A stretch of DNA of 64,000 nt. Origin: Tulasnella sp. 424. Its lineage: Eukaryota > Basidiomycota > Agaricomycetes > Cantharellales > Tulasnellaceae. Made by a program: the position numbers and the translations under genes. Below the pieces are notes generated by a model, which did not search any database, was not told where the DNA came from, and worked only from the letters and a program-made list of their open reading frames with translations. Positions 41,556 through 52,472 of the stretch are shown piece by piece. The stretch's first letter is position 1, and the number at the start of each line of letters is the position of its first letter. Where the stretch lies: the NCBI GenBank assembly GCA_019633425.1, contig WSUB01000004.1:434001-498000 (forward strand), in the 5' to 3' direction.

Positions 41556-42918
41556 ATGGCATTAAAAGGTATGGTGTACGTCCCAAAGCGTTCACATAAC
41601 ATTGCATCTCAAGGAACGCATGATGGCTTCGGTCCTAGAGCACGGGTTCTTCTATTACAACCCGTCTGTGGCCGCCGCAATCGTCTTTGCGGTTATATTC
41701 GCCCTTCTTCTTGGGGGTCATACCTGGCAAATATGGAAGTACAAGACGACGTTCATGGCCACAATCATAATCGCTGTCACATTAGAGCTTTTAGGATACA
41801 TCACGAGGTTCGAATAATTCTCTCGCATGTCATCTCTAGATGCTTCATAACTTACCGCCTCTTGATTCTAGAATCATTTCGATCAAGAACTCCAGTGCCC
41901 GTTGGGCGAACATCTTATCGCAGACTACGTTGGTCGTTGCCCCTGCATTTCTGGCTGCTCAAGGCGAGCAGCATAGGAATGCCCCCTAACGTCGTGAATG
42001 CCTACTAATTCCCTTTGATATCCTACATAGATTATATGATCATAGGAAGGCTCATGGCATACGTTGGGGCGGAATACGGTCTCATCAACCACAACAAAAT
42101 TACCAAGATCTTCGTCGGTGCAGACGTTTTGGAGATCATGACCCAAGCAGCCGGAGCCGCAATGCTAGTGAGCATTATAATGTTGCACATTTTGGAACTT
42201 TGCCGGTTTACTGTGCGTGACCGATGTAGGCAGCGGCAAATGGAAACATCGGACAGATGAAGAAAGCCAAAAACCTCCTTCTCGCAGGTCTCTCTCTTCA
42301 AGTTGTGACATTTGGGATCTTCACTTTTATTGCTATTGCCTTTGACTGGCGCTCCAGTCGTGCCGAGGCACTGAAGCCTTACCAAACGGAGATGAAGAGG
42401 ATGAGGAAACTTTGGTACGCTTTCTACGCGAACGCTATTTTAATCACTGGACGAAGTATATATCGAACTGCTGGTGAGTTTGAGCTGCCATGACTCGGTC
42501 TTTGTGGTGTTTGCTGCATACATGGGTGGCTTTAATTGATAAATTGTGAATCCCTCTTCAGAGTTCGGCCAAGTCAGCTTCGAGTCCGGTCACGCCACAC
42601 CAAACGGCTACGCCTTGACTCACGAGTGGCTCCTATACATCTTCGATTCTCTCCCTATTTTCGTGAGTTGGAGTTTCCTGATAAAGGTTCCCGTCTTGCA
42701 CCAGCCCGCTTGCTGACGCACAACGTAGCTTTCGGTGTTCGCGCTCAACATCTATCACCCGGGCGCGTTCCTCCCTATTCGTAAAGGACCGATGATCGGA
42801 GGAAAGTGAGTATATCAAGTCTATCTTAGTGCAACTCTGGATGCTTAACGCTCGCTTCCCTGTTACAAGGCAAGAAGCCTCTGAAAGCAAGTCTGAAACC
42901 AGCCTTCAGCCCGTGTAA
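41556..42918 (+). CDS. RTA1-like membrane protein 2
   Basis: Starts MALK plus one base, with an intron to EHGFFYYNPSVAAAIVFAVI. It then reads YKTTFMATIIIAVTLELLG, NSSARWANILSQTTLVVAP, DYMIIGRLMAYVGAEYG, NHNKITKIFVGADVLEIMTQ, NLLLAGLSLQVVTFGIFTFI, FDWRSSRAEALKPY, RKLWYAFYANAILITGRSIYRT, HEWLLYIFDSLPIF and IYHPGAFLPIRKG, ending SLQPV. The intron after FLAAQ begins with GC (exon end 41963, next exon 42031), a rare but accepted GC-AG type with a good AAG context. Its last exons are the parent of the fragments at 50926 and 55469. It is closest to gene 1 in sequence and tail. It appears intact. Confidence 0.85.
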
Positions 42919-43787
42919 TCCTTATAAGCTTCCGGACATTTTTCTCGTCACTGAAGCTCGTGTGCTATTTCATCCTTGTGTTTCCCGCTATATATACTCC
43001 TGGCATCAGGGCATCGTCAAAAGGACCCAATCCCAACAGAGCTAAACAAACTACCCTAGATGCATAGATACCGGATCATCGGTTTTACTCTCACGTCCTC
43101 GAATTTCGAGTGCCAAGCGTTGTTGTCCATCTCGGCGATTGGCACACGAGATCTGCCACGTGATCCAAATTTATGCCGTGGGGATCAGGACTGTCGGAGA
43201 CCCTTGTTATCGAGCAACGACCGCAGTCGTTCGACCAGCGGCAGAACCATACTCCAAGCCGTCTTCCCCACTTCACACCCTCGTTTAGGACGACAAACAC
43301 GAGGGAGATAACGAACTCCCTCCATCCGGAGTCGATCCGCCCTGTTCCTAATTCCAAGTCGGACCGTCGAACCATTTATTTCGGACCCCGGCGACTCTCA
43401 CTTCTGCGCCCGCAGGCAGGCCTCTTCCCAAACCTGGAAATTTGCTGACAAATTTCGATGACAGTACTTGGCGTTCGGAGTTTCTCTCCCCTGTTTGGAC
43501 GTCAAATAACCAACTCCACTTCCGAGATATCCGTGGGTAGCCAGTTTGGAGGAATTTTTTATCACCGCAGGAAGCCCTGCGATCTCTGGATTGACTGCGC
43601 CTCAGTCGTTCGCGTCTTTCGCTCGCATTACTTAAGGATAGACATTCCCGCCGCTGGCTTTGAGACTCAGCACCGACGCGCTTGGCTCAGACTTTCACGA
43701 CTCGAACACGACTCCAGCAATCGACTCTGTGACCACCTACTCTTTTCATCGCTTCGTTTCTATACTTGGAACTAGTTTACGGGATAT
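42919..43787. other. spacer between RTA1-like genes 2 and 3
   Basis: No gene. Nearly the whole spacer recurs at 55814-56665 before gene 7. Its left part, up to about 43265, recurs at 51213-51545. A block around CCCAATCCCAACAGAGC (43026) is present in all three. Confidence 0.6.
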
Positions 43788-45289
43788 ATGGCTGGTGAGT
43801 GGTCATCCAAGTCGCCCGAGACGCGTTTTTCGTCCCCCGGTGTTCGCCCTACCCATCTGAACCGTCTCCTCGTAGACACGAACACCGACGGCCACAACAG
43901 CCGCTACCCTTACTCTCCCGTTACGTGGGCTGCAGTCCTATTTGCCATCCTGTTTGGAATATCGTTGGCCATTCATGCCTACCAGATATTCCGGTACAAG
44001 ACCTGGTATATGTGGGTCATGATCGTAGCAATCGCTATGGAAGTGATTGGATTTATCACAAGGTGAGAGAATGGTGCGGTTTGTGAGAGGCTGGGCGATC
44101 CCATGGGTCTAACGTTTCGCTCGACGACTCGCGCTCTTGAAGGGTGATTTCGATTCACCTAACCGGACCTCTATGGCCTGTGATAATTGCTCAGACCGGT
44201 CTCGTCGTAGCTCCTGCGTTCATCGCAGCTCAAGGTAAGGCCTCTGGTCGGTGTTTTGGGGATACGGAGTGTTGATGGTGCCCTGGTTTGTTCCCAGACT
44301 ACATGATCATGGGTCGCGTTATGTCTTACGTCGGAAAAGAGTATGGCTACATCAACCACACCAAAATCACCAAAATCTTCGTCGGAGCGGATGTATTTGC
44401 GATTCTAACCCAGTCCAGCGGCGGCGCGCTTCTTGTACGTTGTTCGCCCACCGTCGCTCTCCTTGCCCCCTCGTTTTGCTCCGCAGTATACTTGCAATCC
44501 CGACCGCGACTCGAAATTGACGTTTCTGCTACTCACAGGCTGGCGCCAATGGGGACCTCGACAGGATGAAGCTCGCCCAAAAGGTCCTGCTATTCGGTCT
44601 GGCGTTGCAAGTCATCACGTTCGGTATATTCGCCTTTGTCGGCATTGCATTTGATGTCCGTTCCTCCCGTTCCCCTGCTCTAAGAGTCTTCAAGGAGGAG
44701 ATGAAGAGCATGAGGAAGCTCTGGTTCGCGTTCTACGTCGGCTCAGCTTTGATCACAGCCCGAAGTATCTATCGAACAGTTGGTGAGTGCTCTGTAACCA
44801 TTGCCCCATCGTAGTACCTACCCCTTTTCTTACACTCTCGCACTCCACAGAATTCGGCGACATCAAGTTCACCCCCGGTGCCCGCGACGCCCAAGGCTAC
44901 ACCTACACGCACGAGTGGCCCATGTATGCCTTCGACTCGATCCCTATCTTTGTGCGTCCATGTACCATGCATCAGCGGACAGAATAATTCTCACTTTTAC
45001 TTGCAAACGATAGATTTCGGTCATGCTCTTCAGTTTTTACCATCCTGGTCACTGGCTCCCGGCTAGAAAGGGTTTGCGCCTGGACGGCACATACGAAGAG
45101 ATTCCCGGGAGTCGAAAGTACATCTGCTGTGGTCCTCGAAAGTGAGTGAATCTTCTGCACTGCCGAATCTTGCGAAGACAGAGATCCTCATATGCTTCGT
45201 TGTCCATCGATACCAGGGAGCCCAGGTATCGCGCTCCCCCAATGACCGGAGACAGCAACGAACTCGCCCTTCACCCAGTCAGGAGATGA
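43788..45289 (+). CDS. RTA1-like membrane protein 3
   Basis: First coding exon is only seven bases (ATGGCTG). Exon 2 starts ADTNTDGHNSRYPYSPVTWA and includes the first two helices (VLFAILFGISLAIHAYQIF, WVMIVAIAMEVIGFITR). Then come HLTGPLWPVIIAQTGLVVAP, DYMIMGRVMSYVGKEYG, INHTKITKIFVGADVFAIL, QKVLLFGLALQVITFGIFAF, RKLWFAFYVGSALITARSIY, FGDIKFTPGARDAQGY, HEWPMYAFDSIPIF and FYHPGHWLPARKGLRLDG, then SRKYICCGPRK and a last exon ending ELALHPVRR. The CCGPRK motif with two cysteines next to the last helix could be acylated. Near-copy of gene 7 (56666-58165). The exact acceptor of the last exon is ambiguous by one AG. Confidence 0.85.
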
Positions 45290-46485
45290 GAGGAGAGATT
45301 CAATCGCGCCTTCTTACAAAACAAGACATATAGTCCGTTTATAACCTTCTCGAGCTGGGATTCATCTCCCGCTCTGTTCTCGCGTGCTTTCCCACTTCTC
45401 AATAGATTCACTGCTCCCAATTTTATTCTCTTTCTTTCCTGATCGCTTCTTACTTCGCGTTAGTGTGCATGTATGGCGTTTACTCGGAATTGCATCTTGT
45501 CACCTTGGACCCAGACGACCAATCGTCCAGGAGAGCCGTCGGTTTATGGCGGTGAATGAAAGGCACAAATATCGCACGCTTCCCTCCTTTAAGCGCCCTA
45601 CCACACGCTGAGTTGGGCTCGCTCGGCTTGAACTTGCCGCAGGGTGTTCGAAATGCGTGCCCGAGCTTATTTGCTCTGATTTTGCATCGTGGCGGATCAA
45701 CGTTTCCTAAAATATCAACGACTATGATCAACTTGCCAAAACATCGAACCACACTTCAGCCTCTGATTACAACGCATTTACTCGGGACATCCTTCTTCCG
45801 TGGTCTGAATTTCACCGAGGATGGCCAGTCGAGTGTGTTCTACTTTTAGACGTACACCAACTTCCCCAAGCGTTCCGAACGTCAAGGGTCCGTTGGCACC
45901 GCTTTCCGCTGCTTTACCTCCGTTGCGCAGAGCACCTTTTGACCCCCACATACAGGCATAGAGAACTTTCGGAGGCTTCTTTCCGCTCTACCCAGCCTTA
46001 CTAATGGTTATCTCTCCTGAAGGAGTCTCGACGTCGATCACGTCTTCCGACGGAGACGCCCAAGACTCTGCGGCCGCAGGTCCTGCCTCAGCCTTTCCTC
46101 CACTGGTGGCTACTCGCATAGTTCGTCATGGCGATAGGCTATGACTAATGTATACTCTGAACTACGCTTGGCTCTGTCACGGGCTACACGCTTCTGGCGT
46201 CCTGCACTGCCTGGTCGACTTAGCGGGATATGCAGGATATGGCCTTCCCAGGCAATATGGATACTGTATATCGGGCTGAAATGCCCTTGGAACGTGGCTA
46301 CGGGCACAGTCTCTTGTATGTCTTTTTAAGCGGCCTGCAAGGATCGGTGTGGGCTTGCTTCGTCGTCAACAACACACACACATTCCTCATTCCTTGGAAG
46401 TCCCTTGCACTCTACTTTCTTCTATAGAAACAGCTCTCGCATTTATATTTCTACGCACTCATCTGGTCTCAGACAGGCGCAAGTC
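45290..46485. other. spacer between RTA1-like genes 3 and 4
   Basis: No gene. 45290-45850 recurs after gene 7 (58166-58740), and its end also at 51560-51640. From about 45850 the sequence is unique in this window, marking the edge of the block that carries gene 4. Confidence 0.5.
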
Positions 46486-47973
46486 ATGGCAGGTGAGCAC
46501 TCCCCCTTCCCTCTCCCCTCCTTCCTTCTGTCTCGGCCAACTCACCCCGTCCCTCCCACCCGTTAGACGACAACAACAACAACAACAACGCCGACAATAA
46601 CGACTCCAACTTCCCTTACAACCCAACCTTATGGGCAGCTTACTTATTCGCCGTTCTGTACGGTATCGCTTTACTCTGGCATTTGGGACAAGCGATTCGA
46701 TATCGGACTGGGTTCATGTGGGTCCTGATGGTGGCGTGTTCTCTGGAGGTACTTGGATTTGGACTGAGGTGAGCGCTGCTTACGCACCTTTTGTGCGACG
46801 GGCGCGGGGACTGACCGGGAAACTTGGCGCTCACCGCGTGTCCCTCGCGTTCATGTAGAGTCGAGGCGATTAAGAAGATCACGACTCTCTGGCCCATCGT
46901 TATTTCTCAGACTGGTGTTATCGTGGCCCCCGCGTTCTTGGCCGCTCAAGGTACGCCGGGACTCCCGCCTATCAGGACGCAACCGTTCCGCAGATGCTAA
47001 TGTGGCCACGACGGATAGACTATATGATCATTGGGAGAATCATGTCTTACGTCGGAAAAGAATACGGCTACATCAACCACACTAGAATAACGAAAATCTT
47101 CGTTGGTGCAGACATAGCCGCCATCCTGACGCAGGCGTCAGGTGGTTCGATGCTCGTAAGTCCAACATCCCTCCACTCCGATCCCCAGAATAATGTTTCT
47201 TATTTTCGTCCTCGTTGCCTCCTTGCTAGTCTGGTAACAACATGGACTCGATGCGAGTCGGCCAAAAGATTCTTCTCGGTGGCCTCGCGTTGCAGGTCAT
47301 CACGTTCGGCATTTTCGCATTCGTTGCAATCTCGTTCGACGTTCGGTCCTATCGTGCTCCAGCTCTTCGACCCTTCCAGCGTGAAATGCAAGGAATGAGG
47401 AAGCTTTGGATTGCCTTTTATATAAGTTCAGTTCTTATCACTGCGAGAAGCATTTACCGGACTGTCGGTGAGCATTCTTTTCTGAGTTCCCATCTCCTGC
47501 ATTTTGATCGAAGGCTTCTGACTGAGGTTTCCTGATCTCTGTGCTTAGAGTTCGCTGGGGTCAAGTTCAACCCAGGTGGCGACGATCCAGCTGGGTACTT
47601 GCTCAACCACGAGTGGCCCATGTATATCTTTGACGCGATCCCCGTCTTGGTGAGTGCTGCCATTCCTATCCTGATATCCCTATTCGTCGCTAAACTGCTC
47701 TCTTGTTGGCGCTCGCCAGATCTCCGTCTTGTTCTTTGCATTCTGGCATCCGGGAAACTATCTCCCTGCTACGAAGGGCCTTCGTATCGACGGTACCTGG
47801 GAGGAGATACCCGGCCGAAGGAGGTTCATCTGCTGTGGTCGTCGCAAGTGAGTACAAGTGATGAGAGATCTCCCTGGACGCGTCTAACGGTCCGCATCTG
47901 CAGGCCTGCAAAGAAAAGACCAGACGAGACCTATCCCAATTCCTCTGTCGCCTTGGCCTCTATGGCGGTTTGA
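46486..47973 (+). CDS. RTA1-like membrane protein 4 (Asn-rich N terminus)
   Basis: Seven-base first exon (ATGGCAG), then an exon opening with a CAA/AAC microsatellite that encodes DDNNNNNNNADNNDSNFPYN. Helices follow: WAAYLFAVLYGIALLW and WVLMVACSLEVLGFGLR. Then IKKITTLWPIVISQTGVIVA, DYMIIGRIMSYVGKEYG, INHTRITKIFVGADIAAIL, QKILLGGLALQVITFGIFAF, FDVRSYRAPALRPFQ, RKLWIAFYISSVLITARSIY, NHEWPMYIFDAIPVL, FWHPGNYLPATKGLRIDG, RRRFICCGRRK and the end VALASMAV. It is the only member of its type here; no duplicate is seen in the later blocks. It keeps the intron before DYMII that genes 5, 6 and 8 lack. The Asn run length may vary between strains. Confidence 0.85.
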
Positions 47974-49035
47974 CGACATATATGGCTGAGAGGCGGTGAC
48001 TGGAGTTCCTCAGCTACGAAAATATGAGAAATTTCCTTTTTTTTTTTTTTTTGTCTTTGAGAACGACTGTCTGCAGTTCGGACTTTGATACCCTCTCGTA
48101 TATGAGCTCTTCCTTCTATGTAAATCGCCACTTTGTGACTAGACGTTGCTTTCCAATTCGATACCCGTTTGTCCCCAACCTGCTCTGGACTGTGCGTAAA
48201 TTCGGGCGCCTCACGTGACCTTCGGTGACCAGCCCACGTTGCAATTTCGCCGAGGGCAGATCCTCGCCACTTCCGTGACCCTCGACCATCGCCGAGTCCA
48301 AAGCCAACTCTCCCTCGATCGTGAAGGGGTCGATGCTGTGAACTGTAGCGCGCTCAGTTGCCATCTCTGTTTCTGTCTCTGAGATCCAGGATCCCGCAGT
48401 CGACGACCTCAACCCTAATCACGGACTGCATCCCCACCCTGCGCCAGGAATGTATAGCCCTGCCATTTCTATCGTGTGGAAGGTCAGCCCAACAGCAGGC
48501 AAGTCCAAACCTCTCCGCATTAGCTAAACTCCCTCTTCTCCCAAGGAAACCCCAAGCGCTTATCTTTGCGGTGTCGGGTGCCCGATCTGCGCCGCAGGCA
48601 ACGCGTTTGGATATCTCCGCTTGACCCGGCCGCCGGGTTGCCCAGAGTGACGCCACAAGGGTGCGTATCGACGCTTGGTAATCGAAGGTAAAAAATAGAG
48701 TCTTGGCGATGTCTCGGGTTGTAGACTCCGCACAAGATCGAACGCAGCAGGTTCGTGGTTACAGCAAGGAGATCGTGTCCGGGCCCCAATTGCCAAACCC
48801 AAGACTGCGCTGTCATGGCAATTACCCCTCATTTCCTTTCCCCGCTGCGGGCTCAGCGCCTTTCCCAACATACTTAAGTAAGAGCGAGGCAGGCGAAAGA
48901 GTCAGCAACAATCCGTCATCCCCCCCTCCCCCCCTCCTCACCTCCTCCCCTCCTCTCGTTGGTCTCCCTCCCTCCCGCCGGCTCCTAAGAGCACACCCCT
49001 TACAAGCCGATTAGCATTCGCACAGCACTTTATCC
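47974..49035. other. spacer between RTA1-like genes 4 and 5
   Basis: No gene. A run of 18 T lies near 48036-48053, probably the 3' end of gene 4. From about 48205 the sequence matches the regions before genes 6 (51688-52472) and 8 (58776-59587), so it holds the shared promoter of that subtype. Confidence 0.6.
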
Positions 49036-50390
49036 ATGGCAGGTGAGCAGATTGGCATTCCGAGACCATGTCCCACCGCTCTAAACGGGTTCTCTGTGCG
49101 TAGGCGGCCCCAACGATAATTTCGTTTACAACCCAACTACATGGGCGGCTATCCTCTTCACCGTCCTCTATGGCCTCATTTGGATAGTTCAAACCGGCCA
49201 AGCCATCAAATATAGAACCCTCTTTATGTGGGTCATGTTTGTGGCCTGCGCACTCGAGTTCATCGGTTTCGTTACGCGGTATGTCGATCCACGTGCCTCT
49301 AATTGGGATAGCTTCTAAACTGGATGGAAATTTCAGGATAATTGCCATTAAGGAGATGACCACGCTATGGCCAATAGTCGTCTCTCAGACTGGGCTCATC
49401 GTCGCTCCTGCTTTCATCGCGGCACAAGACTACATGATCATTGGAAGAGTAATGTCCTATGTTGGCAAAGAGTACGGTTACATCAACCACACCAAAATTA
49501 CCAAGATCTTCGTCGGTGCCGATATCTTTGCTATCCTCACACAAGCTGGTGGCGGTTCCATGCTGGTACGTGCTTCGACACTCACTTGTTCACTGTGATA
49601 TCTAAGCGCTCATAAACGTCTTCGACTCACAATAGGCTGGTGCCAATGGAGACTTGAACCAGATGAAAGTCGCTCAAAAAGTGCTGTTGACCGGTCTCGC
49701 TTTGCAAGTCATCACATTCGGCATATTCTTCTTTGTCGCTGTCGCATTCGACATCCGATCGTACCGCGCCCCGGCTTTGCAACCTTTCAGGGAGAAGATG
49801 CAGGGGATGAGGAAGCTTTGGATCGCTTTCTACGTCAGCTGTGCTCTGATCACTGCGCGTAGCATTTACCGTACTGTCGGTGAGTGATCGATATCGTTGC
49901 TGTGACGCCAAAGCAGACGCTGATGCCCCCCTGAAGAATTCGCTGAGATCAAGTTCACCCCCGGAAACGACAACGCCGATGGATACTTGCTTAACCACGA
50001 ATGGCCGATGTTTGTCTTCGATTCGATCCCAATCTTGGTAAGTCTGTCTATCGTGGCTGTCCACCCTCATCCGGGGATGTTGTGACCCTAACCGACTAAC
50101 ATGTTTCCGAATTCCTCTTAGATCTCGATCATTTTCTTCTCAATCTGGCATCCGGGAGCATACCTGCCCTCCAAGAAGGGTCTCCGTATCGACGGGACGT
50201 ACGAAGAGCAGTTCGGAATGAGGAGATTCCTCTGCTGTGGTCCTCGAAAGTAAATCAAACAGATTTCCTTCCAACTGCTAGTGGTCGGGTTGCTAACGTA
50301 TGGGACTTTGTTTGATTTTATAGGCCGTTGAAGAGGGCGCCTGAGATGAGCACCGCCGAAAGCTCTGCCATTGCCCTCGGAAAGGTGTAA
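49036..50390 (+). CDS. RTA1-like membrane protein 5
   Basis: First exon ATGGCAG, then GGPNDNFVYNPTTWAAILFT. The sequence continues LYGLIWIVQTGQAIKYRTLF, VMFVACALEFIGFVTR, IIAIKEMTTLWPIVVSQTGL and IVAPAFIAAQDYMIIGRVMS without an intron before DYM. Then INHTKITKIFVGADIFAIL, GANGDLNQMKVAQKVLLTGL, ALQVITFGIFFFVAVAFDIR, RKLWIAFYVSCALITARSIY, EIKFTPGNDNADGYLLNHEW, PMFVFDSIPIL, FSIWHPGAYLPSKKGLRIDG, RRFLCCGPRK and a last exon ending SSAIALGKV. It is very similar to genes 6 and 8. All seven helices and splice sites are intact. Substrate unknown; lipid handling is inferred from the family. Confidence 0.87.
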
Positions 50391-50925
50391 AAAGCAGCAT
50401 CAAAGCGCAACCTCCGTCCGTTTCCCTCTTCCCCTTCCTTCGGTATAGATTATGATGGCTTGTACCATCCATTCGCTTCAAAGTTCTCGACGCTTTATTG
50501 TTTGACCATCATCCATTTTCATCATTCTCGTCACACGTCTTGTCCCTCCTCATCTGTTCCTTGTGCCCTGCCCTTCTCTTATGGACTCACCCTTATCGCT
50601 CCTCTCCGCCGCCTTCCCTCATGATTCTTGATGACCTGTGTTTCTACTAGTCAATCCCTCTCAAATTTCTCTTGTCTTATAATTCGGCTTCTAGTCTCGT
50701 GTATTGTAAAACCTTTTGACACCGGTTAATCTGATTGCACTGCCCCTTCTGGGACGCATTTCGAATAAGGCTCGTGGACTTCGGGAGCTTGGAGCCGTCC
50801 GATGATCATTTCAAGTGGGATTCGATAAGTGTGGGGTGCACTTCACCAGGTCGTCATCACTTCATGGAGACAAAGCCTTTGAAAAACTACAGGAAGTAAC
50901 GCTTAGAGTGTACCTCTCATTTCTG
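50391..50925. other. 3' flank of RTA1-like gene 5
   Basis: No gene. Matches the 3' flanks of genes 6 (53826-54360) and 8 (60941-61480). It ends abruptly at about 50925, where the fragment of a gene-2-like copy begins. Confidence 0.6.
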
Positions 50926-51212
50926 CTTCGATTCTCTCCCTATTTTCGTGAGTTGGAGTTTCCTGATATGTATATGTTCGCGTCTTACACTAGACCGCCT
51001 GCTGGTGCCCAGCGTAGCTTTCGGTGTTCGCGCTCAACATCTACCACCCGGGCGCCCCTCTCCCCAGTAAAGGTGCAACTATTGGAGGAAAGTGAGTATA
51101 TATCACGCGTATCTTAATGCAACTCCGGATGCCCAACGCTCTCTTCCCTGCCACCAGGCAAGAAGCCGCTGAAAGCAAGTCTAACACCAGCCTTCAGCCC
51201 ATGGAATCTTTA
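50926..51212 (+). pseudogene. RTA1-like fragment a (3' exons of a gene-2-like copy)
   Basis: Only the end of the third-last exon (FDSLPIF), the next exon (SVFALNIYHPGA then altered) and the last exon (EAAESKSNTSLQP) remain. Introns between them are still recognisable. The normal stop is mutated (GTG-TAA of gene 2 became ATG-GAA). All upstream exons are missing, replaced by the 3' flank of gene 5. Confidence 0.8.
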
Positions 51213-52472
51213 TAAGCTTTTGATCCGTTTATCTTCACTGAAGCTTGTGTTTCATTTTATCCCGGTACATATACTTCTAGAATCGGGGCACCGTCAAAAG
51301 TATCCAATCCCAACAGAGCTAAACAAACTACTCTAAATGCATAAATACCGGATTATCGGTTTTAATTATCACGTCCTGAAAGGAATGTCGAGTGTCAAGC
51401 CTTGTCTATCTCCGCGGGGGCACGAGATGTGCCACACGATCCAAAGTTTATGCCATGGGCGTCTCCCCTCAAGACCGTCGGAGACCCTATCGGGCAACGA
51501 CCGCAGTCGTTCGACCAGCGGCAGAACCATACTGCAAGCCGTCTTCTCTGATTGCAATGCATTTACTCGAGACATCCTTTCTTCCGTTGTCTGAATTTCA
51601 CCGAGGATGGCCAGTCCAGTGTGCTCTACTTTTCAAGTTAGACATACTTGTATCCAAACTTCCCAAGGTTCGGTTCTCGGGACGGGCGCCGCACGTGACC
51701 TTCGGTGACCAGCCCACGATGCAATTTCGCCGAGGGCAGATCCTCACCACTTCTGTGACCCTCAACCATCGCCGAGTCCCAAGCCGAGTCTCCCTCGATC
51801 GTGAAGGGGTTGATGCTGTGAACTGTAGCGCGCTCGGTGCCATCTCTGTTTCTGTCTCTTAGATCTAGGATCCCGCAGTCGACGACCTGAACCCTAATCA
51901 CGGACTGCATCCCCACCCGGCGCCAGAAATGCATAGCCCTGCCATTTCGGTTCTATCGTGTGGAAGATCAGCCCAACAGCAGTCAAGTCCCAACCTCTCC
52001 GCATTAGCTATACTCCCTCTTCTCCCAAGGAAAAACCAAGCGCTTATCTTTTGCGGTGTCGTATGCCCGATCTGGCAACGCATTTGGGCATCTCCGCGTG
52101 AGACGGCCAGGCTGTCCATACAAACGTGGGTATCTACGCTTGGTAATCAAATGTTCGAGAGGTAAAAATAGAGCCTTGGCGAGATGCCGCGGGTTGTAGA
52201 CTCTGCACGAAGATCGAGCGCAGCAGGTTCGTGGCTACAGCACAGCCATTCACACCCCAAATACCCGCGCCCCAATTGCCAAACCCAAGACTGCGCTGTC
52301 ATAGCAATTACCCCTCATTCCCTTCTCCCGCTGCGGGCTCAGCGCCTTTCCAACATACTTAAGTAAGAGCAAGGCATGGGAAAGAGTCAGCAACAATCTC
52401 CCTCCTCCCTCCCGCCGGCTCCGAAGCGCACATCCTTTACAAGTCGATTAGCATTCGCACAACACTTTATCC
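51213..52472. other. composite spacer with a deleted RTA1-like gene
   Basis: 51213-51545 matches the upstream spacer of genes 3 and 7, but at about 51545-51560 it jumps straight to sequence found downstream of those genes. A gene-3-like copy has thus been removed. 51688-52472 is the promoter region shared with genes 5 and 8. Confidence 0.65.
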
